64,000 bases of DNA from Microseira sp041929235 (GTDB lineage Bacteria; Cyanobacteriota; Cyanobacteriia; Cyanobacteriales; Aerosakkonemataceae): assembly GCF_041929235.1 (NCBI RefSeq), contig NZ_JBHFNP010000045.1, forward strand, positions 30,307 to 94,306, read 5' to 3'. Below are positions 1-9,143 of the stretch, piece by piece; position 1 is the first letter of the stretch; each line of letters opens with the position of its first letter. A model generated the notes under the pieces. It was given only the letters and a program-made list of their open reading frames with translations, was not told the origin of the DNA and did no database searches. A program made the translations under genes and the position numbers.

Positions 1-678
1 GGCGGAGGACTAATTTCGGGGAATGCAATCGCAGCCAAAAGCGTTCAACCTAATATTAAAATAATCGGCGTACAAACTGCCCGCTTTCCTTCTATGTTAC
101 AAGCATTAGAAGGTAAACCAACTACCTGCGGCGGCTCAACAATTGCCGATGGAATTGCCATCAAAGCACCCGGAAAGTTAACGCTCCCGATTGTACAAAA
201 GCTAGTTGATAAAATTCTCCTGGTAGACGAAGGCGATATTGAAGAAAGCGTGCGCTTGCTGCTGGAATTAGAAAAGACAGTTGTAGAAGGAGCAGGTGCA
301 GTTGGACTCGCGGCACTGCTTGTGCATCGCCAACTTTTTGCCGGACGAAAAGTAGGAGTTATTTTAAGCGGCGGGAATATTGACCTGTTAACCCTATCAT
401 CGATTATCCAGCGAAGTTTGGTTCGCTCTGGTCGGCTGGCGCGACTGTGCGTTCAAATCCGCGATGTTCCGGGCGCACTGTCCGAGGTGACGCGGTGCAT
501 TGGCGATGTTGGCGGGAATATTGTTGAACTTCACCATCAGCGTGCCTTCACCAGCTTACCTTTGCAGTTAGCAGAAGTGGAATTTGTGCTACAGACCCGC
601 GGACTTCAGCATCTGCAACAAATTATCGACACGCTGATAGATCGGGGTTTTCAATCTTCATTAAAGTGTGGGTTGTAG
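1..678 (+). CDS. ilvA: Threonine ammonia-lyase (biosynthetic), 3' part, cut by window start
   Basis: The reading frame is open from base 1, so the gene begins before the window; 225 residues are visible. The first residues, GGGLISG, are the glycine-rich loop that holds the PLP phosphate in fold-type II enzymes. The segment after it ends the PLP-dependent catalytic domain (EGAGAVGLAAL, then VILSGGNID). Roughly the last 85 residues look like a single ACT domain (VRSGRLARLCVQIRDVPGAL), the regulatory domain of the short one-ACT threonine deaminases. The enzyme deaminates threonine to 2-oxobutanoate, the first step to isoleucine, in the cytoplasm. A serine/threonine dehydratase of another pathway is less likely because of the ACT domain. 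No downstream partner lies in the same direction within 800 bases. Confidence 0.88.
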   Translation, partial: GGGLISGNAIAAKSVQPNIKIIGVQTARFPSMLQALEGKPTTCGGSTIADGIAIKAPGKLTLPIVQKLVDKILLVDEGDIEESVRLLLELEKTVVEGAGAVGLAALLVHRQLFAGRKVGVILSGGNIDLLTLSSIIQRSLVRSGRLARLCVQIRDVPGALSEVTRCIGDVGGNIVELHHQRAFTSLPLQLAEVEFVLQTRGLQHLQQIIDTLIDRGFQSSLKCGL

Positions 679-800
679 GGTATTTGAGGAAATATAGTTA
701 ACCCTTAGTATGTAGAGGCGTTGCAGAACGCCTCTACGAGGATTTGATGCCTTTCATCACTCTCTTTCATCCCTTAAATAATTCACCATCACCGCTCTGA

Positions 801-977
801 CTATAACGCACACTGTTTGAGCATATTGCGAATTACGTTGTCTTTAACCATTAGCAGCCGCGATGCTTGAATTAAGGTTTCTATCATCTGTTCGCGGCTC
901 ATGTTCTGAGCTGATTCTTCCATCAATCTCATTTGGAATTCTTGTTCCAGGGTTAATTCAAAGGCGCTGCTGTCCAT
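801..977 (-). CDS. nblA: NblA-family phycobilisome degradation protein
   Basis: A 58-residue protein. The pattern ELTLEQEFQMRLMEESAQNM, then SREQMIETLIQ and a C-terminal LLMVKDNVIRNMLKQ, matches the two-helix NblA (Ycf18) family of about 60 residues. NblA is the small adaptor that targets phycobiliproteins to Clp protease when cells are starved. I chose the ATG at 977 because GGAGG stands 6 bases upstream; an in-frame ATG at 1007 would add ten residues with no family resemblance and bury that ribosome binding site. It is monocistronic. About 520 bases of noncoding DNA lie upstream; I found no canonical NtcA site (GTA-N8-TAC) there by eye. Divergent NblA-like proteins exist, so the exact role is inferred. 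Confidence 0.82.
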   Translation of the reverse strand: MDSSAFELTLEQEFQMRLMEESAQNMSREQMIETLIQASRLLMVKDNVIRNMLKQCAL

Positions 978-1503
978 AATAATCCTCCAAGGGCATACAG
1001 TTTTCAAAACCTCTTGTTTATGAGCTTAATCTGACGGTTGCTTTGATTTCCTCTCCAAATAGAGCGATCTTGTCTTCTTTCTACTGACAGATGAGCCTAT
1101 TACGACTCACTATGCAGCGAACGCATCTGCACTACTAACCTGAACTTACGATATAGTCCGTAGGTTAAAGAATAAAGAGGAAGGACGATTTTAACTTGCA
1201 GTGGTGTACGATATCTACGAGGCGAATTGCGGGCAACAAATTGGGAAAAAATTTTAAGGTAACCAATTTGTCAGTGAGGCAAGTTAAGTCCGTTTAAGTA
1301 CGCACACTTCAAGCAGAAGCACCGGATTGGGTAGATTTATCTAGGATCTGAGAAGTTTAACCCCAAAATTTTGGTAAAATCTACCTTAATTAATATTATA
1401 GCTCGCCAATAGCCGGAGTCAACAGTGGGCTGTCAACTGTTGCGGGTAGGCGGGAAACGAGATTACGAGCTATTTTAGTGGCAGAACCGATAAGCGAAAG
1501 TCT
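978..1503. other. Noncoding region between nblA and the TPR gene
   Basis: The stretch separates two divergent genes and must hold both promoters. It is moderately AT-rich, with a short AT-rich run near 1375-1405. No ORF, RNA gene or repeat family found elsewhere in this window was recognised. No regulator site can be named with confidence. Confidence 0.5.
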
Positions 1504-3369
1504 ATGTCAGAATCTCCACGCGATCGCTACCTTACCCTAATCGACGAAATCGTCCAAATGACCCTGAAAGGGAATATCCGCTCCAAACAGCAAGTGTATC
1601 AAATGCTGGCGAAAGAGATTGCGGCGGGGGAGGGGGAAATTTTTGAGCGGTGTTTGAGCGATCGCATGGTTGCGGCACAATCTGAAATAGACAAACCCAC
1701 CGATGAACTCAAGCAAGCAAAAGCTACTCGCAGCTTGAGGGCGATGAAAACGATTGAGGCCGAATTTTCCCGGTATCAAGTTGATAATCGGGTATCGGCG
1801 GCGATTTTCGCGGCGACGAATGCGATCGCACTCGCCGAATCTAACCAACAACTTACCAACCTTTTGCAAGCGATCGACCCCAATCAAGCTCAACCGTTAA
1901 ATTTAGACCAAATTCAGCAATTAGCCAAAGCATTACAAAAACAAGCCGAATCCGATCCAGAAGCAAAGCGAGATTTGCAACGGCTATCTTTTGGTCTAAC
2001 CGAGGGTCTAAAATCTTGGCAGAAATTGCAAGAACATTTAGTCAGTTGGATGTACGAGCAAAATCGCAGCATCGGATTTGAAGGCGCACCAGAACAACGG
2101 GGTCCTTGGGGGCTATGGGCAAATCAAGTTAACAGTCCATTTCCTAAAGCATTATTTCACACTTTGGCGCTGAATCAATCCGTGGGCGAACTGGCAGAAA
2201 AACAACATCCAGAACTGAGCGGATTTGTAGAATTGGCAGTAATTTTACAATGCTTGCAGCGGGGATTGGTGAATTGGTTCGATCAATTAGTTTACGATGC
2301 CAAAATTACGGAAAAATTGTCGATTTCCACTTATTTGACATTTGCCTTTATTTGGTCGCAATTAGCCAGCGGGTTTAGTTCCAGTTCTCACAATCAATTC
2401 GCCAACGGCTGTTTTCAAGTGACGCTGCAAATCTTGCGAAACTTTTCCCAAAGAAATTACTTTCCCCTTTATGGCGGGATTTTTGCTTCTTTCAGCGGCA
2501 GTGCGTTGCGTTCCACATTGGATTATTTAGACGAACCACTGCGACGAGTTGAAGGCACTCAAGAGAAAGCAAGAATTCTGACCTTACTGGGATATTCGAT
2601 GGGGACAGTCGGGCGTTATAAAGAGGCGATATCGTTTCACGAACAGGCGTTGGAGATTGCGAGAAGGGAGAGCGATCGCATTTGCGAAATTGCCAATCTC
2701 AATCACATCAGTCGCATCCACGTAGCGCAAAAGAACTATCCCGAAGCCATCAATTACAGCCAACGCGCCTTAATATTAAGCCGTCAGAGTGGCGATCGTT
2801 TAGGAGAAGCCAACGCCCTCGCAAATTTAGGTTACAGCGAAGTTATTCAAGCCCAACAATTAGAACGCGCCGAACCAGAAGTTTACGAAAGCGCGATTAA
2901 TTACCTGCAACAAGGATTGCAACTATCCGAACGATTGGGCGACAACTACGGTGCCGGTTTTGCCTTGCAACAAAGTAAGGCACTTTGTTGCAGCAGTCTC
3001 GGCATTGCCCACATTGTTTTATCTCAGCCGCAAGTTGCTATTAACTATCTGCAATCAGGGTTTGAAGCGGCGCAAAAATCGGGCGATTTGTATCTCCAAG
3101 GGCTAAATTTGAGTTACTTAGCAGAAGCAAATTACAGCTTGCAACAAACTGAAAAAGCTATCTACATTGGCAGCTTGGGGATGTATTTATTAGAGCAAAT
3201 AAACTCACCCCAATGGCGACAAACAGCCGGATTGGTAACAATCTTGCGCGGACAAGTTGGCAATGAAACCTTCCGAAATATCCTGCAAAAATATCGCCCT
3301 CAAATCATTGCTGTAATTGGCGTAGATGGCTACGATTACATCCCGCAATTGTTGGAAAAATACCAGTAG
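1504..3369 (+). CDS. TPR-repeat protein
   Basis: A 621-residue soluble protein without signal peptide or membrane segment. About 340 N-terminal residues are helical and not assigned to a family (it opens MSESPRDRYLTLIDEIVQ). From about residue 350 to 560 there are tetratricopeptide repeats: YKEAISFHEQALEIA, YPEAINYSQRALILSRQSGD, YESAINYLQQGLQLSERLGD and VAINYLQSGFEAAQKSGD. They are of the 42-residue type with a GD after helix B, as in scaffold or signalling proteins of filamentous bacteria. No catalytic domain is visible. It stands alone between nblA and a repeat cluster. Likely a protein-interaction scaffold; partner unknown. Confidence 0.8.
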   Translation: MSESPRDRYLTLIDEIVQMTLKGNIRSKQQVYQMLAKEIAAGEGEIFERCLSDRMVAAQSEIDKPTDELKQAKATRSLRAMKTIEAEFSRYQVDNRVSAAIFAATNAIALAESNQQLTNLLQAIDPNQAQPLNLDQIQQLAKALQKQAESDPEAKRDLQRLSFGLTEGLKSWQKLQEHLVSWMYEQNRSIGFEGAPEQRGPWGLWANQVNSPFPKALFHTLALNQSVGELAEKQHPELSGFVELAVILQCLQRGLVNWFDQLVYDAKITEKLSISTYLTFAFIWSQLASGFSSSSHNQFANGCFQVTLQILRNFSQRNYFPLYGGIFASFSGSALRSTLDYLDEPLRRVEGTQEKARILTLLGYSMGTVGRYKEAISFHEQALEIARRESDRICEIANLNHISRIHVAQKNYPEAINYSQRALILSRQSGDRLGEANALANLGYSEVIQAQQLERAEPEVYESAINYLQQGLQLSERLGDNYGAGFALQQSKALCCSSLGIAHIVLSQPQVAINYLQSGFEAAQKSGDLYLQGLNLSYLAEANYSLQQTEKAIYIGSLGMYLLEQINSPQWRQTAGLVTILRGQVGNETFRNILQKYRPQIIAVIGVDGYDYIPQLLEKYQ

Positions 3370-3424
3370 GGTGCGTTAGCGGATTAATCTTACTTGATAA
3401 TTAATAACCTCACATCTTGGACTA

Positions 3425-3475
3425 CGGGAGGTAGAACCTCCCGGATCTCGTTCCCAGGTTGAACCTGGGAACGAG
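3425..3475. repeat. Compound palindromic repeat (two adjacent hairpins)
   Basis: Two perfect stem-loops lie side by side: 3425-3443 (CGGGAGG / CCTCCCG) and 3447-3475 (CTCGTTCCCAGGTT / AACCTGGGAACGAG). The second palindrome recurs at 16161-16185, inside a helicase gene, and a variant at 40218-40242 lies inside a kinase gene. This is a dispersed cyanobacterial palindrome, here in its intergenic form. It may incidentally terminate the TPR transcript, but there is no T tract. Confidence 0.8.
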
Positions 3476-3483
3476 AAATAACG

Positions 3484-3610
3484 AGAAATAAAAAAACCTC
3501 ACCCAGTCGTTGCGTAGGGACACGGCATCTGACGATATCTCGGACAAACAGATAACTTTGATCGTGCCGTGTCCTGGCTGATGATTATGGGTAATCTTAA
3601 GGACATGATA
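3484..3610. repeat. Truncated copy of the TATCATGTCC foldback element
   Basis: Its right terminus, GGACATGATA followed by TAA (3611-3613), matches the elements at 22533, 46452 and 58145. Its body, including GTTGCGTAGGGACACGGCA and AGTTATCTGTTTGTCCGAGA (read on the minus strand), matches the body of the 58145 copy in reverse orientation. The opposite inverted repeat is missing; the sequence instead runs into the compound palindrome at 3425-3475. Confidence 0.7.
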
Positions 3611-3644
3611 TAACCTTTGATACAAAAGCCCCCCTTTATTTTAT

Positions 3645-3680
3645 AGCCCGCGAAGGCGGGCTTTGTTTGTGTAGCCGCGA
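3645..3680. repeat. Palindromic repeat with GCCCGC stem
   Basis: A perfect 7-bp stem (AGCCCGC / GCGGGCT, 3645-3651 and 3656-3662) is followed by TTTGTTTGTGTAGCC. Read in reverse this is GGCTACACAAACAAAGCCCGCC. The same segment recurs inside larger repeats near 9205-9235 and 14168-14200. The T-rich tail after the stem could serve as a terminator for the TPR gene. Confidence 0.6.
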
Positions 3681-3726
3681 ATGCGCGTCGTTCGGCATAA
3701 AAGGGGCGATCAAAGCGGATTTGATA

Positions 3727-4830
3727 TTAATAGTAAACCTCGCGTTTGCTCCTACTCTTATTGCGCCTGTATTTGTGAATCTTCAAAGTCACTGCGCCGC
3801 CAACACCTAGCACTACCAAACCCAGTTCATTTGCTGGTTCTGGAACAGGTTTTGCGACGCTAACTACAGTTACATTCGGGTCAGTTGTATCACCTGTAAA
3901 ATACACGTAATTAAAAGCATCTTTGTCGTCAAGAATACTCGCGCGTAAAAACAAACCGCTCCAACGAGCTACAGTTTCTACTGCTACATCTTGTGCAATG
4001 GTGGGAGCGTTGCTGTCAGGTACTAGACCTGGAGGATTGTTGCTATTTGTAATCCCATAATGGTTAGCACCTGGAATACTAACCAACGCTTTGGGAGGGG
4101 TTTGAATGTTGTCGTAAGTTATTTGCGCTCTCAAAGGAAGAGCAATACTATCTAGATTTCCCTGCAACAGCGCAGTGGGAATTCCAGAATTATTGATGGG
4201 GATGAATTCTTGAGTAAGTTGGTTGCGTAAATTTGCACCAAAAAACGCACCTGCGACAAGTTCTTTCGGTCTGCTAAATGAACCATCACATATAAAAGGA
4301 AGGCAGATATTTGCAATAGCAGACAGCCCAACAGCGCCTCCGGCGGAATGACCGAGCAAACCTAGTTTTTCTGTATTGACAATGCCAGCAACAGGTGAAA
4401 CTGGATTCGAGTTTTCTATCTTTATTTGTGCCATAACAGCGTCAATTTGTGATATTTGAGGGAACAGCGCTGTATTTCCAAATACTGGTTGTAGGGGCGG
4501 AGGCAAAGTCCTGAGACTGTTGGGTACAACTACCACAAATCCATAGCGAGCTACGATGTTAGCAAAATTAGAGTAATCTGATTTATCTACATTTAAGCCT
4601 TGCAACAACAAAGCAACAGGAAATGAGTAATTACCAGTTTGTCGGTTAGGTGGGTTGGGAAAGTAAATATCAGCTATATCGTTATTTGCAGAAATAGTAG
4701 TGGTGTAGCTCGCAACATCTTCAAATATAGGAGAAGGATTAAATGTTGCAGCACCCGCTTTTTTGTCTGGACTTAACAACAGCAACGATGCACTTGTGAA
4801 AACTATTGATAAAGCTTTGATATTAGTCAC
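3727..4830 (-). CDS. Exported alpha/beta hydrolase with PEP-CTERM anchor
   Basis: A 367-residue protein. The start is GTG at 4830, with GGGAGG six bases upstream. An N-terminal signal peptide (hydrophobic ALSIVFTSASLLLL, cleavage near AGA-AT) sends it out of the cytoplasm. The body is an alpha/beta hydrolase: nucleophile Ser162 in GHSAGG, probable acid Asp227 in QGNLDSIA, and His257 in GANHYG. It resembles dienelactone hydrolase, PAF-acetylhydrolase or chlorophyllase-like families. The tail reads VPEPANELGLVVLGVGG, then a basic stretch, which is the PEP-CTERM sorting signal; this implies exosortase-dependent handling at the cell surface. The substrate cannot be told from sequence. No operon partner. 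Confidence 0.82.
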   Translation of the reverse strand: MTNIKALSIVFTSASLLLLSPDKKAGAATFNPSPIFEDVASYTTTISANNDIADIYFPNPPNRQTGNYSFPVALLLQGLNVDKSDYSNFANIVARYGFVVVVPNSLRTLPPPLQPVFGNTALFPQISQIDAVMAQIKIENSNPVSPVAGIVNTEKLGLLGHSAGGAVGLSAIANICLPFICDGSFSRPKELVAGAFFGANLRNQLTQEFIPINNSGIPTALLQGNLDSIALPLRAQITYDNIQTPPKALVSIPGANHYGITNSNNPPGLVPDSNAPTIAQDVAVETVARWSGLFLRASILDDKDAFNYVYFTGDTTDPNVTVVSVAKPVPEPANELGLVVLGVGGAVTLKIHKYRRNKSRSKREVYY

Positions 4831-5131
4831 AAAAAACCTCCCGATATAGTTAACCTTTTAGTTATGCTTTATTGTAAACTAATAATTATCTGTTTTGAGC
4901 ATGAATAGCAAGTAATTCCGCGCAATCTTCATCCAAAAAATACAAATTAAAATACCTAAATACAATTTATAAAAATACAGATTTGTGTTCTAGTTTGACC
5001 GAGGATTAGGTTAACATTTTTTAACTATATTTTAGTTTTAAATAATACAAATTTAAGATAAAGTTTTAGTGTTTATACGCACTGAGGGCGAAGCCAACTT
5101 TTTTGTAACGATTCAGGTGGAGGCGGGCAGT
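4831..5131. other. AT-rich noncoding region
   Basis: This holds the divergent promoters for the PEP-CTERM hydrolase and the DUF924 gene. It is very AT-rich between 4850 and 5065. I recognised no ORF, repeat element or regulator site in it. Confidence 0.5.
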
Positions 5132-5707
5132 ATGTCACAATTTCAAGAAATCCTAAATTTTTGGTTTGGTCACCCCGACGAGTCTAGCTACGGCAAACCT
5201 CGCCAGTTTTGGTTCGCGTCAGATCCAGAATTCGATATTACAGTGCGATCGCAATTTCAAACAGACTACGAATTAGCCGCATCAGGCAAACTGGATGAAT
5301 GGAAAAATTCACCTCAAACTTGTCTGGCGTTGATAATTTTGCTAGATCAATTTCCCAGAAACATATTTCGCGGTACACCGAAAGCATTCGCCACCGACTC
5401 CCAAGCACTCTCAGTAGCAAACCACGCTGTTAATAATCGTTTTGAACGCGAATTATTACCCGTACAGCGATGGTTTATTTACTTACCTTTTGAACATAGC
5501 GAAAATCTTGCCGCTCAACATCAAGCAGTCGAGTTATGTAATGGGTTAAACGAATATCCTGATTGTGCAGGCGCGCTTGACTACGCCATTCGACACCTAA
5601 AAATTATCGAACGATTCGGACGCTTTCCCCATCGCAATCAAATTTTAGGCCGCGAAACGACGCCAGAAGAAGCGGAATTTCTGAAACAACCAAATTCATC
5701 ATTTTAA
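5132..5707 (+). CDS. DUF924 family protein
   Basis: A 191-residue soluble protein. It begins MSQFQEILNFWFG, has RQFWFASDPEFD, then the family hallmark LIILLDQFPRNIFRGTPKAF and later WFIYLPFEHSENLAAQ, which identify DUF924. Members are all-alpha proteins related to the TPR fold with unknown biochemical function. I chose ATG 5132 because GGAGG lies eight bases upstream and the family starts near here; a GTG at 5069 would add 21 unrelated residues. It is a single gene. The length agrees with the family (about 180-200 residues). Confidence 0.85.
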   Translation: MSQFQEILNFWFGHPDESSYGKPRQFWFASDPEFDITVRSQFQTDYELAASGKLDEWKNSPQTCLALIILLDQFPRNIFRGTPKAFATDSQALSVANHAVNNRFERELLPVQRWFIYLPFEHSENLAAQHQAVELCNGLNEYPDCAGALDYAIRHLKIIERFGRFPHRNQILGRETTPEEAEFLKQPNSSF

Positions 5708-5712
5708 TGGGG

Positions 5713-5743
5713 AATTGCTAATTGCTAATTGCTAATTGCTAAT
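5713..5743. repeat. Tandem heptamer AATTGCT (STRR type)
   Basis: Four perfect consecutive copies of AATTGCT, then AATAG. Degenerate relatives (GCTAATGGCTAATTGC and TAGCCATTAGC patterns) occur at about 30405-30475, 41523-41547, 46483-46555, 50600-50632 and 57275-57312. They match the short tandemly repeated repetitive sequences typical of filamentous cyanobacteria. Confidence 0.85.
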
Positions 5744-5824
5744 AGATCGCTACAAAAACTATTGTGAGGTGGGCATCTTGCCTGCCCTAGACTCTAGTTT
5801 TTTGAAGAGTTATAATAAGTGAAA

Positions 5825-5916
5825 CAGGACTTACGCAAAGTTTCCATATGTAGGGTGCGTTAGCGACAGCGTAACGCACCGTCACCACCATATATAGAGT
5901 TGCTGCGTAAGTCCTG
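5825..5916. mobile_element. Foldback MITE, CAGGACTTACGCA family, 92 bp
   Basis: The terminal inverted repeats are CAGGACTTACGCA (left) and TGCGTAAGTCCTG (right). A 5-bp target duplication TGAAA flanks it at 5820-5824 and 5917-5921. The interior carries a second palindrome, GGGTGCGTTAGCG / CGTAACGCACC. It has no coding capacity, so it must move with a transposase encoded elsewhere. This copy is the clean, unoccupied version of the copy at 14210-14611. Confidence 0.88.
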
Positions 5917-5976
5917 TGAAATAATCTCTATTAACTTCTAATCTTGGCGTTCTTGGCTTCTTGGCGGTTTAATCTT

Positions 5977-7026
5977 ATGGCAACACAAACAATTAAAGAA
6001 CTACCAATCCCATCTCACTTTGACTCCAGTAAAGTTGGAGAAGTTTGGCGAGTTAATTACCAACACCTAGCCTCAGAAGCCAAAACCTGGGCAAAACAGC
6101 ATAATATTCAACCCGCAGCTAAAGACAAAACCCGCATTTGTTTATTAGCAATTGACGTTCAGAACACCTTTTGCATTCCCGAATTTGAATTATTTGTTGG
6201 AGGTCGTTCGGGTACGGGTGCCGTCGATGACAACGTGCGACTGTGCGAATTTATCTATCGCAACTTAGGGGCAATCACAACCATTGCACCCACAATGGAC
6301 ACCCACACCGCCGCGCAAATTTTCCATCCCCTATTCTGGGTAAACAATGCTGGCGAACATCCTAAACCAACAACTAGCATTACTTTAGATGACGTGCAAA
6401 AAGGCATTTGGCAAGTTAATCCAGATATTGCTTACAGCATTGCCAATGGCGACTACAACTTATTGCAAAAACATGCCTTGCACTACGTCCAAAAATTGAG
6501 CGATGAAGGCAAATATCCTTTAACCGTTTGGCCTTATCATTCTATGTTGGGCGGGATTGGTCACGCTTTAGTTTCTGCTGTGGAAGAAGCGATATTTTTC
6601 CATAACATAGCTAGGAACAGTCAAACGCTGTTTGAAATTAAAGGTAACAATCCCCTAACTGAAAATTACTCTGTCCTGCGTCCCGAAGTTTTAGATAGTT
6701 ACGACGGGAGTCTTATTGCTCAGAAAAATGCATCTTTTATGCAAAAATTGCTGGAATTTGACAAAGTAATTATTGCGGGACAAGCTAAAAGTCACTGCGT
6801 CGCTTGGACAATAGACGATTTGCTGACGGAAATTATGGCAAAAGATGCGAATCTGGCTAAAAAAATCTATCTGTTGGAAGATTGCACATCGCCAGTTGTA
6901 GTTCCAGGGATAATTGATTTTAGCGAACAAGCGGATGCCGCTTTTCAACGCTTTGCTGATGCTGGGATGCACGTTGTAAAATCAACTCAGGCAATTGATA
7001 CTTGGTTATCGCCCGCAAGGTTATAG
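5977..7026 (+). CDS. Isochorismatase-like cysteine hydrolase (nicotinamidase-related)
   Basis: A 349-residue protein, longer than the usual 180-210 residues of this superfamily. Conserved elements: LLAIDVQNTF (catalytic Asp), TMDTHTAAQIFHP (metal or substrate region, as in nicotinamidases), TVWPYHSMLGGIGHAL, and AGQAKSHCVAW with the nucleophilic Cys, followed by KIYLLEDCTSPV. This fits a nicotinamidase-type cysteine hydrolase acting on a small amide; the exact substrate is not shown. The extra length is a long N-terminal lead and an insert between the His and Cys motifs. ATG 5977 is preferred; an in-frame alternative at 5944 lies in repeat-like sequence. It has no gene partner and sits just after a MITE, which may have altered its promoter. 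Confidence 0.8.
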   Translation: MATQTIKELPIPSHFDSSKVGEVWRVNYQHLASEAKTWAKQHNIQPAAKDKTRICLLAIDVQNTFCIPEFELFVGGRSGTGAVDDNVRLCEFIYRNLGAITTIAPTMDTHTAAQIFHPLFWVNNAGEHPKPTTSITLDDVQKGIWQVNPDIAYSIANGDYNLLQKHALHYVQKLSDEGKYPLTVWPYHSMLGGIGHALVSAVEEAIFFHNIARNSQTLFEIKGNNPLTENYSVLRPEVLDSYDGSLIAQKNASFMQKLLEFDKVIIAGQAKSHCVAWTIDDLLTEIMAKDANLAKKIYLLEDCTSPVVVPGIIDFSEQADAAFQRFADAGMHVVKSTQAIDTWLSPARL

Positions 7027-7150
7027 CCCGCCAGGAAATAAATTTCCTTGCTAATAGCTAAAGTCCATTAAAATGGACTGATGCTTGCTTTTTTCCAGTC
7101 CTCTTTAGAGGACTTTTGCTATTACCCCGGAAATTAATTTCCGGGCGGGG
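7024..7150. repeat. Foldback repeat with AGCCCGCC ends
   Basis: The outer arms are TAGCCCGCCAGGAAATAAAT and its complement ending TTTCCGGGCGGG. Two inner hairpins follow: AGTCCATT / AATGGACT, and AGTCCTC / GAGGACT. The stop codon of the preceding gene is inside the left arm. A second copy with compensatory base changes lies at 62884-63014. Confidence 0.82.
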
Positions 7151-7169
7151 CAGTGGAAAAATGCAAGAT

Positions 7170-8585
7170 CTAATTTGGCGCTAAAGGTAGTGTAAACCAG
7201 AAAGTTGATCCGGCGTTAGGACTGCTAATTACGCCTATTTTGCCGCCGTGAGCGGTAATAATTTGCTTGCATAAATACAATCCTAAACCTAAACCTGGCA
7301 TATAGCGAGCGCGATCGCCTTTAGCGTACAGTTCAAATAACCGCTGGGATTGTGCGCGTGAAATGCCAATTCCGTTATCGGCGACGGTGCAACGAATCAT
7401 TTTAGGGTTACGCGCTTGCTTTCTGTTCTGATTTTCCTCGACTATTTCTGCATCCAAGGTTAAAGTAATTCCATGGGGATTGTGCTTCATCGCGTTAGAA
7501 ATTAAGTTGGTAAACGCGCGCCACAATTGAGTCGCATCGCCGTTAATTAAAGGCAAATCCGCACCGATTCGATTGTGTAAAATTACCTGATTTTTATTTA
7601 AAACGGGTGCCAAATCTGACAAGACAGCTTCTACCAGCTTGTCTAATTGGAGTGGTTCGCAGTTGAGGGTAATTCCTTGCACCTCGGTAGCATGAGCTTC
7701 GAGTAAAGAATTGATTAAATTCATCTGGCGATCGCTTCCCTGCAATAATCGTTCCAGCACCGATCGCTCGACCACCAATTTTTGATCTGGTTTCTTTAAA
7801 AGACTTTGCAAAACAATTGAAGTACCAATGACGGGACTTCGCAAATCGTGGGAAACCGAATGCAAAAACACTCGCAATCCCCGCCGAGATTCAAATTCAG
7901 CGCGTTGCAGTTTTTCGTACATATACACTGCCAAATCGCAGATCAGGCAAACCCAAAATAGATTTAGAATCCCGCCAATCGCGTACAAATCGTAAATCGA
8001 ACGCTCGCCGATTTTAGTTACTCCCAAAAGCGGATAAATACAGGCATAGTAAGCGATCGGTACTAGCTGGGATAACAAATGCAATCGCCAACAAACGGGG
8101 ATTAAAATTGCCTGTCCTAAAAACTCCAAAGTCCAGTGGGGAGGTAACGGAATATTAAAGAATGTAGCGACGATATGATCGCCTAGTGTCATCGACCAAG
8201 AAATACCAAGGAAAAGCAATCCTAAATTGCGTTGTCCCCATTTGGTTTTTTGCAAAAACAGGAAACTAACTAATAAAATTACAAAGACTAAGCTATGGAC
8301 GGTGACAACGCTTCTGAATCGATCCGCGAGGGTTGGATCTTTATAGAGTTTGACGATATCTTTATTGAATTGGGTAGAATTGATAAAAAATACATAGATA
8401 GTGCTGGCTGAAGAAGTCAAAAAATAAAGGATGATAATCCATAAGGAAAGGTGCAAGCGATCGCGCATAAATCCCTGTCGCCATTCCTGATAGTCTGCGG
8501 ACTCAGCAGGATGAAACAACCGTCGCACCAAAGCAACTGCTTTGCTAACAATAGATAAATCGAATCCCCTGGTTTTTGCGTCCAT
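7170..8585 (-). CDS. Membrane sensor histidine kinase
   Basis: A 471-residue protein. About residues 45-225 contain six hydrophobic helices (such as LWIIILYFLTSSASTIYVFF and LNLFWVCLICDLAVYMYEKL), forming an integral-membrane sensor without a large periplasmic loop. The kinase core follows: H-box HSVSHDLRSPVIG (phospho-accepting His near 243), N-box AFTNLISNAMKHN, G1 VADNGIGI and G2 GLGLGLYLCKQII. It ends GSTFWFTLPL. There is no receiver domain and no adjacent response regulator, so it is an orphan kinase and its signal is unknown. The start ATG at 8585 has only a weak ribosome binding site. Confidence 0.85.
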   Translation of the reverse strand: MDAKTRGFDLSIVSKAVALVRRLFHPAESADYQEWRQGFMRDRLHLSLWIIILYFLTSSASTIYVFFINSTQFNKDIVKLYKDPTLADRFRSVVTVHSLVFVILLVSFLFLQKTKWGQRNLGLLFLGISWSMTLGDHIVATFFNIPLPPHWTLEFLGQAILIPVCWRLHLLSQLVPIAYYACIYPLLGVTKIGERSIYDLYAIGGILNLFWVCLICDLAVYMYEKLQRAEFESRRGLRVFLHSVSHDLRSPVIGTSIVLQSLLKKPDQKLVVERSVLERLLQGSDRQMNLINSLLEAHATEVQGITLNCEPLQLDKLVEAVLSDLAPVLNKNQVILHNRIGADLPLINGDATQLWRAFTNLISNAMKHNPHGITLTLDAEIVEENQNRKQARNPKMIRCTVADNGIGISRAQSQRLFELYAKGDRARYMPGLGLGLYLCKQIITAHGGKIGVISSPNAGSTFWFTLPLAPN

Positions 8586-8797
8586 AGCTGCTGCCGAGCT
8601 TCTTATTGCGCTTAAGGTATAGTTTCGAGTTTACCCTTGTCATCCTCTTCACTGCCAAAGCTGCCGGAGATGATATTGGTAAGTTTAGTGGTATAATTAC
8701 TGCCAAACAAATCAGGCGCCGGATGCGGTGTGTCTAGCACCACATCACGACGACTTCCAACCCCTAACGTAGGAGCCGTATAGGAGCGGCATTGTAT

Positions 8798-9109
8798 ATG
8801 GTATCTAATTCTGATGAATCGCGGTCTCGCGATCGCGAAAATTTACCTTTGGAAAGTGCGATCGCTCTCCAATGCTTTTCTGATAATCTGGCACACATTA
8901 CGGAATGTCTGCAAACCCTGCGAGAATTGCACCAGCTGGTCAGAAGCTGTTCCGACTTTTTGATTGAGGACGGTTCGATCTACAATTTGTCCAGTCGTCA
9001 CATTTACCTGTTGTTAGATATGTACATCTCTAATTCGGAAATGTACTGGGACGAAATCCGAGGCTCAGTTGTGCGATTGCAAAGGACTGTAGAACAATCT
9101 GGCAGCTAA
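8798..9109 (+). CDS. Hypothetical protein, 103 aa
   Basis: Not recognised. The protein is soluble and acidic, with a charged N-terminus (ESRSRDRENLP) and two probable helices (LAHITECLQTLRELHQLV and SSRHIYLLLDMYISNSEMYW). I prefer ATG 8798, which follows AGGAG by 11 bases, over the TTG at 8792. A TATAAT-like box at 8692-8697 stands about 100 bases upstream. Base composition and HIP1 sites match its neighbours, so it is probably a native gene. Confidence 0.55.
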   Translation: MVSNSDESRSRDRENLPLESAIALQCFSDNLAHITECLQTLRELHQLVRSCSDFLIEDGSIYNLSSRHIYLLLDMYISNSEMYWDEIRGSVVRLQRTVEQSGS

Positions 9110-9143
9110 AGAGGTCATTCAATTGGGTGAACTTCAATAGCAG

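Noticed and set aside
1194..1220. Possible NtcA site near GTACGATATCTAC upstream of nblA
   Set aside because: The spacer is 7 bases, not the 8 required for GTA-N8-TAC, so I do not call it.
5713..5743. Tandem heptamers as a CRISPR-like array
   Set aside because: There are no spacers; the units are directly adjacent, which is the STRR pattern.
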